DNA of 43,532 bases, from NCBI GenBank assembly GCA_947627365.1, contig CANQVT010000022.1, positions 1 to 43,532 of the forward strand, given 5' to 3'. Origin of the DNA: an uncultured Lachnospiraceae bacterium (lineage in GTDB: Bacteria; Bacillota; Clostridia; Lachnospirales; Lachnospiraceae). The notes beneath the pieces were generated by a model that saw only the letters and a list, made by a program, of their open reading frames with translations, searched no databases and was not told the origin of the DNA. Both the position numbers and the translations under genes were made by a program. This document shows positions 25,653 through 32,376 of the stretch, piece after piece (the stretch's first letter is position 1; each line of letters starts with the position of its first letter).

Positions 25653-27383
25653 TTAGAAGAAGTCGTCCCCCTGCAGCGCGTCGAAGCCTTCCTCGCCCGT
25701 ACGCACCTTCACAACATTCGCCACGTTGTAGACAAAGATCTTGCCGTCGCCGATATGGCCGGTGTACAGCGCCTTCTTCGCGGCCGCGATCACAGCGGCC
25801 GGAGAAACCTTGCTGACGACAACGTCCACCTGGATTTTCGGAAGCAGATTCAGATCCATCTGAACGCCACGGTAATACTCCGCCTTGCCCTTCTGTGTGC
25901 CGCAGCCGAGCACGTTCGTCACCGTCATGCCCATGACGCCGATCTTGTTCAACGCCTCCTTCAGCTCGTCGAACTTGCTCTGCTTCGCGACGATTGTAAT
26001 TTTCGTGATATTTGTATCGCTCGCGATCGTCTCGGTCGGCGTCTTCACCTGAACCGGAACCGCGTCGTCCACATGGACCGGCTTCTCCGGGAGCGCCGCG
26101 TCAAAGGTATCGCGCACGCCGCCGAAATTGTTGATGCTGGAGGTCTGCGCGAAGTCCGCATACGCCGACGCAAGACCATGCTCGTGAATATCCAGGCCCT
26201 CGATCTCCTCCGTCACGGAAGCGCGCAGGCCGATCGTGTGCTTCAGCACGTTGAAGATGATCGTCATCGTCACAGCCACCCACGCGATCACACACACAAC
26301 GCCGAGGAGCTGCGTGAGGAAGAAGTGGAAGCCGCCGCCGTAGAATACGCCAAGCTTCTCGCCCGTGCCGAAATCATAGTAGGCAAACAGTCCCGTCAGC
26401 AAGGTACCGGTCATGCCGCAGATGCCGTGAACGCCGACCGCGCCCACCGGGTCGTCTACCTTCAGCTTCTGATCCACAAACTCAATGCCGAGCACAACCG
26501 CAAAGCCTGCCACGATGCCGATAATTGCCGCGCCCACCGGAGTCACGGTATCGCAGCCCGCCGTGATCGCCACGAGGCCGGCCAGAGAGCCGTTCAGCGT
26601 CATGGAGACATCCGGCTTCTTATATCTTATCCAGGTGAAGATCATCACCGTCACGGTAGCGACCGCCGCCGCCAGGTTCGTGGTGTAGAAAATCCTTGCC
26701 GCCGTCGCCGCACTGTCTCCGGACATTGCCAGCGTCGAGCAGCCGTTGAATCCGAACCAGCAGAACCACAGGATGAATACGCCGAGCGCCGCCAGCGTCA
26801 TGCTGTGACCGAGGATCGCATTCGGCTTGCCGTCTTTGCCGTACTTGCCGATACGCGGGCCAAGCACCGCCGCGCCTACAAACGCCGCCACGCCGCCGAC
26901 CATATGTACCGCCGTGGAACCCGCGAAATCATGGAAGCCAAGCTGCGCGAGCCAACCGCCGCCCCAGATCCAGTGACCCGAGATCGGATACACAAACAGG
27001 CTGATCAACGCGCTGTAAATGCAGTACGCGGAAAATTTCGTACGCTCCGCCATCGCACCAGAAACGATGGTAGCCGAAGTCGCACAGAAGACCGTCTGGA
27101 AGATCATCGTCGCGTAGTCGTCCGTCTTCATGCAGAACAGGTCAAGTCCGCCGATCAGCGCGCCCGTGCCGCCGAACATGATGCCGAAGCCGATGAACCA
27201 GTAGATCGGGGTACCGATACAGAAGTCCATCAGGTTTTTCATCACGATGTTGCCCGCGTTCTTCGCGCGCGTCAGACCAGTCTCCACCATCGCAAAGCCC
27301 GCCTGCATAAAGAACACAAGCGCCGCTCCGACCAGCACCCAGGTAGTGTCCAGTCCGGTAATCAAGGTTTTCAGTTCATCCAT
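25653..27383 (-). CDS. amt: Ammonium transporter fused to a P-II signalling domain
   Basis: 576 residues from the ATG at 27383 (GAGGAGG seven bases upstream); the frame open to 27563 reads through a repeat and is not coding. The first 420 residues are an 11-helix Amt channel with the signature blocks FFMQAGFAMVETG, DFAGSTAVHMVGG (pore His) and DPVGAVGVHGICG (second pore His). After a linker of about 45 residues comes a full GlnB/GlnK-type P-II domain (about 460-576) with the T-loop GKAEYYRG, in which the first or second Tyr corresponds to Tyr51, and the C-terminal GKIFVYNV block. P-II normally plugs AmtB as a separate protein when nitrogen is plentiful; here the regulator is tethered. Neighbouring gltBD uses the ammonium. 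Confidence 0.95.
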   Translation of the reverse strand: MDELKTLITGLDTTWVLVGAALVFFMQAGFAMVETGLTRAKNAGNIVMKNLMDFCIGTPIYWFIGFGIMFGGTGALIGGLDLFCMKTDDYATMIFQTVFCATSATIVSGAMAERTKFSAYCIYSALISLFVYPISGHWIWGGGWLAQLGFHDFAGSTAVHMVGGVAAFVGAAVLGPRIGKYGKDGKPNAILGHSMTLAALGVFILWFCWFGFNGCSTLAMSGDSAATAARIFYTTNLAAAVATVTVMIFTWIRYKKPDVSMTLNGSLAGLVAITAGCDTVTPVGAAIIGIVAGFAVVLGIEFVDQKLKVDDPVGAVGVHGICGMTGTLLTGLFAYYDFGTGEKLGVFYGGGFHFFLTQLLGVVCVIAWVAVTMTIIFNVLKHTIGLRASVTEEIEGLDIHEHGLASAYADFAQTSSINNFGGVRDTFDAALPEKPVHVDDAVPVQVKTPTETIASDTNITKITIVAKQSKFDELKEALNKIGVMGMTVTNVLGCGTQKGKAEYYRGVQMDLNLLPKIQVDVVVSKVSPAAVIAAAKKALYTGHIGDGKIFVYNVANVVKVRTGEEGFDALQGDDFF

Positions 27384-27405
27384 AATAATTCCTCCTCTCA
27401 GTTTA

Positions 27406-27632
27406 TGATCCGTGCCACCTCGAAAAAGCCTCGCTTTTCCCACCCGGACGCGCTTTGCCACTAGACTCGACATTACCTCGCCAAGTGGCAAATGTGTCGG
27501 TCGCGGGCCCCTCGCCGGGGCGGCATCGCGCTCTTTCAGAGAGCGATTGCTTGGCCCTATCATCCGTTGACATAACGCAGACGTTCGCGGACAAGCTCCC
27601 GCGGCTGGTTAGTCGCCGTTTGGCACGGCTCA
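27406..27632. repeat. Structured repeat element, copy A (amtB leader)
   Basis: 227-bp element with inverted ends TGATCCGTGCC (27406-27416) and GGCACGGCTCA (27622-27632). Inside it are further stems: TTTGCCACT (27454-27462) with AGTGGCAAA (27484-27492), GCCCC/GGGGC near 27507-27521, and CGCTCT (27529-27534) with AGAGCG (27540-27545). The core at 27503-27529 is repeated exactly at 40707-40733. It lies wholly within the leader of amtB, ending 6 bases before the ribosome site. Probably a MITE-like element that has become part of the leader. Confidence 0.75.
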
Positions 27633-27643
27633 TTACTTTCGCG

Positions 27644-27673
27644 AAAAAAGGCGCCGTGGAAATCCACAGCGCC
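27644..27673 (-). terminator. Terminator hairpin in the amtB leader / end of the SOS gene transcript
   Basis: On the minus strand GGCGC and GTGGA pair with TCCAC and GCGCC, one mismatch in a 12-bp stem, and six T follow (27649-27644). It may end the transcript of the upstream gene (27839-28303). Because both candidate amtB promoters lie between that gene and the hairpin, it also sits in the amtB leader and could act as an attenuator. Confidence 0.8.
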
Positions 27674-27690
27674 TTCGCTTGATTGACTGT

Positions 27691-27783
27691 AGTCTACACC
27701 CAATTTTTATCAGGTGTCAACCGCAAATCTAAAAATTTTATAAATTTGGCTCTATTATAGAAAATGCACAAATATTGATTCAA
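27691..27783 (-). promoter_or_regulatory. Two candidate amtB promoters
   Basis: Distal: TTGAAT (27783-27778) and TATAAT (27759-27754), 18 bases apart, start near 27747. Proximal: TTGACA (27720-27715) and TAGACT (27696-27691), 18 bases apart, start near 27684. Both point to amtB and both precede the hairpin at 27673-27644. The leader would be 300-365 bases long. The 27674-27838 interval is AT-rich and holds no gene. Confidence 0.55.
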
Positions 27784-27838
27784 ACTTTGTAAATTATATA
27801 CAATACACTGCAGGCTGAATCTGCAGACGCAAAAAGGA

Positions 27839-28303
27839 TCATGCGGCGGCTCTCTCTGTCCCGCAATCACGTCTCCCGGACGCCGCTTTGCGTGAAACAG
27901 GCGCCGTCTTAGCGCATCTGTACCCTGAGACAGGCTGTGGCGCCGGGCGAAGACCCGCGAGCCGGTCCAGCACACAGCTCGCTCCGATCAGCGCAGCCGC
28001 CGTCAGGATTACAAACAGAACCCACAAAAACGCCAGCACCGGAAGCGGCGACATGCTCACCCGAATCCCGAACGCTGCCAGCACGATGACCTCCTCCAAA
28101 AGTCCCGCTGCCGCGCAGAACCTCCGGCCCTCTTTCGTCAGTTCTCTGTATAGATTCTCACTGTCTGCTCCTGCGGCTTTTCTTCTATCATTTTTCCCAC
28201 AATTCTTCCCGCAGCTTCTTCCGTATTCTCTTCCGCACTCCGCTATGTACTCTCTGCCGTATGCTTCCCTGCTCTCCGGTCTGCAGCTCTGTGTTCTTCT
28301 CAT
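27839..28303 (-). CDS. Small orphan membrane protein under LexA-type control
   Basis: 154 residues, no family recognised. A Cys/Arg/Tyr/Gly-rich N-terminus with GREY...CG units (about 10-37) leads to a helical stretch and a membrane segment (about 86-111, LPVLAFLWVLFVILTAAALIGA), then a basic tail. GGGAGAG stands seven bases before the ATG at 28303. Three GAAC-N4-GTTC boxes and a good promoter lie just upstream and can only serve this gene on this strand. Small single-span proteins under LexA include the division inhibitors YneA, SidA and ChiZ; this one has neither LysM nor their sequence, so the role is inferred from regulation and topology alone. A strong terminator is found at 27673-27644. 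Confidence 0.6.
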   Translation of the reverse strand: MRRTQSCRPESREAYGREYIAECGREYGRSCGKNCGKNDRRKAAGADSENLYRELTKEGRRFCAAAGLLEEVIVLAAFGIRVSMSPLPVLAFLWVLFVILTAAALIGASCVLDRLAGLRPAPQPVSGYRCAKTAPVSRKAASGRRDCGTERAAA

Positions 28304-28335
28304 ATTCGTACTCTCCCAAAATCCCCTTATTTGTT

Positions 28336-28421
28336 CGAACGCAAGTTCAGAACATTTGTTCTGTTTTGCATTCTACTACAGCTTTGGAAATTTTGCAAGC
28401 ACTTTTTCGAACTTTTGTTCG
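28336..28421 (-). promoter_or_regulatory. SOS promoter with three LexA-type boxes
   Basis: Boxes: CGAACGCAAGTTC (28336-28348), CAGAACATTTGTTCTG (28348-28363, perfect palindrome) and CGAACTTTTGTTCG (28408-28421, outer five bases of each half fully paired). All match the Gram-positive LexA form CGAAC-N4-GTTCG. On the minus strand TTGCAA (28398-28393) and TAGAAT (28375-28370) are 17 bases apart; the middle box covers the start site and the distal box adjoins the -35. Bound LexA would shut this promoter. Confidence 0.8.
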
Positions 28422-28478
28422 TTTTTATATCTTCACAGATATCCAGAAACACAATCATGTGATCCGGATGGTAATGCG

Positions 28479-29843
28479 TCAGAACCGGGCAAGACTCTCC
28501 CCGTTGCTTCGGATCACCTCGCGATACCAGTACGCGGTATCCTTCAGGATCCGCTCCTGCGTGCGGTAGTCCACATAGATGAGCCCGAACCGCTTCTCGT
28601 ATCCGGCGGTCCACTCGTAGTTGTCCATGATCGACCAGTATTGATAGCCAAGCACCGGTATCCCCTCGTCCACCGCCTTCTTCAGCGACAACAGATAACG
28701 ATGCACGAAATCCTGCCTGCCCGGGTCGTGTACCTTCCCGTCAAGCGACACAAGATCCGGAAACGCCGCCCCGTTCTCCGTGATCATCAGCGGCTTCCCA
28801 TAGCGCTCATACAGGAATCGGCAACACCAGTACAGCACATCCGGCGTGATATTCCACCCGAGCGCCGTCTTCGGGCTCCCCTGATAAGAGTACCGGTCAT
28901 ACTGATACGGATCGCCCGGACGCGAAACTCCGCTTGCCTCATAGACGTTGAACCCGTAAAAGTCCAGCGGCTGCGCGATCAGGCTCCACTCATCCGGTGT
29001 GATCACAGGCAGCCTGTCTCTGAACACCACTTTCGCCTGATCGGCAAACTTTCCCTTGAAGATCGGATCCGCCCACCAGACATTGCTGAACATATAGCCC
29101 GTCTCGTACATGGAAAAACTCTCCTGCCGCGCCTTCTCGATCCCCTCTTCTGAAAGCTCCGCCGGGATCACACAGCCACCGGTCGGCGCCATTCCGACCT
29201 TCGTCCCGTCCGGGCAGTTCCTGCGGATGATCTCCACCGCCCTTCCGTGGGCGAGAAGCACATGCCTCGTGACCTGCATCAGGACGTCCGTCGGGTTCTG
29301 CTCAAACGGCGCATGAAATCCTTCCGTCAATCCGCCGCCGACAAAAAGCTGCGGCTCATTGAACGTCATCCAGTATGACACCTTGTCCCCGAGCGCCTTC
29401 GTGACAACCTCCGCATACTGCGCAAACCACTCGATGACCTCCGGGTTCTTCCAGCCGCCTTTCTCGTAAAGGGCCGTCGGCAGGTTCCAGTGATAAAGCG
29501 TCACCATCGGCACAATATCCGCCGCGAGCAGCTCGTCGACCAGATTCCGGTAAAACTGCAGCCCCTTCTCGTTCACCTCTCCCACGCCGTTCGGGATCAC
29601 CCGCGGCCAGCTGACGGAGAATCGGTAGCTCTTAAGCCCGATCTCCTTCATGAGCGCCACGTCCTCCTTATAACGATGATAATGGTCGCACGCGACGTCC
29701 CCGTTCTCCCCGTAGGCGATGTGTCCCGGCGTCCGGGTAAAGGTGTCCCATATTCCCGGCCCCTTTCCGTCCTCGTTCCACGCACCCTCGACCTGATGCG
29801 CAGCCGACGCGGCTCCCCACAGAAAATCTTTTGCAAATGCCAT
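28479..29843 (-). CDS. bglA: GH1 beta-glucosidase
   Basis: 454 residues from the ATG at 29843, eight bases after AAGGAGG. Family 1 retaining glycosidase for beta-linked glucosides such as cellobiose. Seen: N-terminal signature FLWGAASAAHQVEGAW, acid/base Glu in TFNEP (about 163), nucleophile Glu in ITENG (about 365-370) and NYEWTAGY near the C-terminus, whose Glu-Trp pair marks enzymes for unphosphorylated sugars rather than 6-phospho-beta-glucosides. Cytoplasmic, no signal peptide. No sugar transporter is adjacent, so its substrate must come from elsewhere. Confidence 0.93.
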   Translation of the reverse strand: MAFAKDFLWGAASAAHQVEGAWNEDGKGPGIWDTFTRTPGHIAYGENGDVACDHYHRYKEDVALMKEIGLKSYRFSVSWPRVIPNGVGEVNEKGLQFYRNLVDELLAADIVPMVTLYHWNLPTALYEKGGWKNPEVIEWFAQYAEVVTKALGDKVSYWMTFNEPQLFVGGGLTEGFHAPFEQNPTDVLMQVTRHVLLAHGRAVEIIRRNCPDGTKVGMAPTGGCVIPAELSEEGIEKARQESFSMYETGYMFSNVWWADPIFKGKFADQAKVVFRDRLPVITPDEWSLIAQPLDFYGFNVYEASGVSRPGDPYQYDRYSYQGSPKTALGWNITPDVLYWCCRFLYERYGKPLMITENGAAFPDLVSLDGKVHDPGRQDFVHRYLLSLKKAVDEGIPVLGYQYWSIMDNYEWTAGYEKRFGLIYVDYRTQERILKDTAYWYREVIRSNGESLARF

Positions 29844-29929
29844 CACACTTCCTCCTTACGCTTTAAATTGCTGTTCGCCTTTTATTGTTCGCTTTCTTCT
29901 CCTCTGTAACAGCACCGCATTCTTCAGCT

Positions 29930-30976
29930 TCAGCCCCCGAGGGACAGAATGCTCAACGCGGTTCCCAGCACATAATGCGGAATGCAAAGCCCCCATATCG
30001 TATTCTGTTTGCGGTACAGCACACCAAGCAAGCCGAGAAGAAGCGCGGCTCCCGCCATATACGCTATGCCGAGATACAGATGCAGAGCGCCGAAAAACAG
30101 CGAGGACACGACAATGGCGACCGTTTCACCCCTCTTGCCGGTAAAGATCCGCCGCATATTCTCATGCACGCCTCCCCTTACCAGAAACTCCTGCAATATC
30201 GCCGTGAACGGATACAGAATTCTGCTGACCTTCAACAAATTTCTCCATTCAAAAAACGGCGCGTCCGACGGAAAATAATCAGGCTTTACTTTCAGCATCA
30301 CTACCTTGACAAGAATGAGCAGCACCACGCCCGCCGCGGCGATCAGAGAGTCCAATCGAATGATGGGTCCAAGCTTCTTCGTGGAAAGACCGATGTCCTG
30401 CCAGGTGAACGAGGTATTTTTCAAAATAAACAGCAGCAGGAGTATTCCGATCAGTTCCACCAGATTCGTCATCATAAACAGAGGCACCGGCCGGCCAAGG
30501 AATTCCCAGATCTGTATAAAAAAGATCCAGCTGCACAGAAGGATCATTGTAACCGCAAAAACCGTCGTCGTATCCCGCTCTTTTCTCCGAAGGCGCACCA
30601 CCTCTGTTATATCGGAAAACTGAATCACGACGCCATCCTTTCTCGTTCCGTCTGAATTGCGCAAAAAGGAAGTGACAATTCGCAGATTTAGTTTTTTTCC
30701 ATCCTCACAGATATACTCCAGTTCGCCCCCGTGTACATTGTCCTTGTCGTATACGGCGTCCAGAAGAAATTGATGGAATCCATCATTGTCATCCTTCTCA
30801 TCGTCCATCACTACAGCGTAATACTTTTGTCCGACACACTCCTTTGTCAGCCCAAGAATCTGGCATCCTCTCGGATTGATGTAACGTACCGTGCCTCCCT
30901 GATCCAGCACCAGAACTCCATCCGTGATGTCTCGCAGGATCCGCGGCAACATTCCCTCTCTAAGCTCTCCATCCAT
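29930..30976 (-). CDS. PAS domain fused to a CPBP-type intramembrane protease
   Basis: 348 residues. A cytoplasmic PAS domain (about 10-118: ITDGVLVLDQGGTVRYINPRG ends with IQFSDITEVV) is joined by a short basic helix to a polytopic membrane part (about 138-348) with CPBP/Abi motifs: ILQEFLVRGGVHENMRR, LFFGALHLYLG and CIPHYVLG. The usual Glu-Glu pair is Gln-Glu here, so one metal-side Glu is missing; the His residues remain. PAS domains usually sit in front of kinases or cyclases; in front of a membrane protease this would be a one-protein sensor with a proteolytic output. Stands alone upstream of the GH1 gene. Confidence 0.7.
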   Translation of the reverse strand: MDGELREGMLPRILRDITDGVLVLDQGGTVRYINPRGCQILGLTKECVGQKYYAVVMDDEKDDNDGFHQFLLDAVYDKDNVHGGELEYICEDGKKLNLRIVTSFLRNSDGTRKDGVVIQFSDITEVVRLRRKERDTTTVFAVTMILLCSWIFFIQIWEFLGRPVPLFMMTNLVELIGILLLLFILKNTSFTWQDIGLSTKKLGPIIRLDSLIAAAGVVLLILVKVVMLKVKPDYFPSDAPFFEWRNLLKVSRILYPFTAILQEFLVRGGVHENMRRIFTGKRGETVAIVVSSLFFGALHLYLGIAYMAGAALLLGLLGVLYRKQNTIWGLCIPHYVLGTALSILSLGG

Positions 30977-31096
30977 TCAAGCTTCCTCCTTTCGCAATGA
31001 TTTTCATTTTATCATAATACAAATACAGAAAAAGAGGAAGAAAAACTTGTGCGTATGAAAAGAGCCGTCAGTGTAAACCGGCAGCTCCGTCCTGCT

Positions 31097-31597
31097 TTAT
31101 TTCTCTAATGTTTTTGTGATAAAACCCTTTACTTCTCCGGGCGCGATCCCCAGCGCGGACGCAAGCTCGTTGTGCAGCATCTCCTCTGCCCGCTTCATGC
31201 TGCGCTCATCCACCTGACTCAGACGGCGTCCCATACGCGCGGCGCGCTTCTCCTTCAGATACACGGCCCGGATCAGCCGAACCAGATCCGTGCAATCGCC
31301 GCTCTTCAAGTATCCCTGATAGCGCTCGTTGAGCACGCGCGGATTCTTGTCCTCGCAGATCTCACTCTCAATCTCCGGAATGTGCTCGATAAAGCTCAGA
31401 GCCTCCTCCTTCGTCATCACCGGCCGGTTGTAGACCGCCGTATCAACCGGAATGAAAAGTCTGCCGCCCTGATAGACCGGGGAGAGCGTATAGTAATCCA
31501 CGTCTTCTCTCGCTCCCTGCATGTCCAGAGGACCGACCGCCTCGACCCGGCACACGCCTGTCATCCCGTAGACAATCTGTTCTCCTACCTGATACAT
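31097..31597 (-). CDS. CarD-family transcription regulator
   Basis: 166 residues, usual length for clostridial CarD proteins. The N-terminal Tudor-like RNA-polymerase-binding domain (about 1-55: YQVGEQIVYGMTGVCRVE, YYTLSPVYQGGRLFIPVD) contacts the beta subunit; the C-terminal helical domain (about 65-160: YLKSGDCTDLVRLIRAVYL, RSMKRAEEMLHNELA) contacts promoter DNA near -10. Family members stabilise or inhibit open complexes. It is monocistronic as far as can be seen; a weak imperfect stem near 31040-31070 may end it. Confidence 0.88.
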   Translation of the reverse strand: MYQVGEQIVYGMTGVCRVEAVGPLDMQGAREDVDYYTLSPVYQGGRLFIPVDTAVYNRPVMTKEEALSFIEHIPEIESEICEDKNPRVLNERYQGYLKSGDCTDLVRLIRAVYLKEKRAARMGRRLSQVDERSMKRAEEMLHNELASALGIAPGEVKGFITKTLEK

Positions 31598-31775
31598 TTC
31601 CCAATCCTCCTTCTGATCCCGCAGTCGTATCCCGCCGACGCCTCACGACGGCCGTCCGGCAGATCTTCTGCGAACGCCCTGCCCGCCCTCTGTTCAAAGA
31701 CAGGAGCCGACAATCCTGCACAAATATCATACCAAATCGCCGTTTTTAAATCAAAGGGAGTTTTGAACAAAATTA

Positions 31776-32102
31776 TTATTTTTTCACCAGATATTTTTTC
31801 ACCATAAGAAGATAGATGATCACGAAAACAACGATCACGGCGCTCGAGATCCACTTCATAACGGGCGGCAGCGGACCTCCGTCGATGCTAAAACCAAATC
31901 CGAGAATACCCAGTCCAAAAAACAGAGAGACGACGCCGGACGGCTTGATGAAGCGTTCAATCGACTCCGGGGTATACCTCTGAACCAAGTTGGAATAATT
32001 AGGCATCTTTCCGGCGAGCAACTGCACCAGACCCTCGATTAAAAAGATTCCTCCCAGGATCACGTCTACCATGACTGCCGGGTTTTCTGTTATAAATTTC
32101 AT
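31776..32102 (-). CDS. Small membrane protein, function unknown
   Basis: 108 residues, not a family I can name. Three hydrophobic segments can be placed: about 12-29 (VDVILGGIFLIEGLVQLL), 55-70 (GVVSLFFGLGILGFGF) and 82-101 (ISSAVIVVFVIIYLLM), ending in a Lys-rich tail. A 25-residue polar loop with YTPESIERFIKPSG lies between the first two. The ATG at 32102 is followed upstream by a purine-rich AAAGGAGGAAGAG tract. The interval to carD (31598-31775) holds no gene. Confidence 0.6.
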   Translation of the reverse strand: MKFITENPAVMVDVILGGIFLIEGLVQLLAGKMPNYSNLVQRYTPESIERFIKPSGVVSLFFGLGILGFGFSIDGGPLPPVMKWISSAVIVVFVIIYLLMVKKYLVKK

Positions 32103-32241
32103 ACTCTCTTCCTCCTTTTCTGACTTCAGATTTCCATAGACTGCTCAACACTACCTCTGCTGCATAAATGTTTCCCGTCCATGTCTGCAATGTTTTTCAC
32201 AGACGGCATGACATTTTGTACATCAGACTTTCCATTTTAGT

Positions 32242-32373
32242 ATAACACCCTCCATCACAGAATAGTTGTACTTTTCGTGTTCCTGAACCGCCCGTTCATG
32301 TCGCGCTTGTCATCCGGGTTCGGGTTCACGTCCACCTATATGAAAATGAACTTCGGCGCGTACAAGCGGTAAC
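32242..32373 (+). pseudogene. Possible C-terminal coding remnant
   Basis: After a TAG near 32239 a plus-strand frame of about 43 codons runs to TAA at 32371-32373. It has no plausible start, but its last 30 codons are GC-rich with ordinary codon choice and read FLNRPFMSRLSSGFGFTSTY, then MKMNFGAYKR, which looks like a genuine protein end. No family is recognised. It may be what is left of a gene deleted from the plus strand; chance is the alternative. Confidence 0.3.
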
Positions 32374-32376
32374 CCC

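Noticed and set aside
25419-27464. Long plus-strand open frame opposite amtB
   Set aside because: Same shadow effect; the translation is His/Arg-rich without domains and the minus-strand Amt-P-II protein is intact.
27384-27563. Upstream extension of the AmtB protein to an ATG at 27563
   Set aside because: The extra 60 residues are translated from the repeat element, which gives a similar string in the 40.6-41.0 kb copies; the ATG at 27383 has a perfect ribosome site.
31030-31080. Terminator after carD
   Set aside because: The stem is interrupted by mismatches and followed by only four T; too weak to list as a feature.
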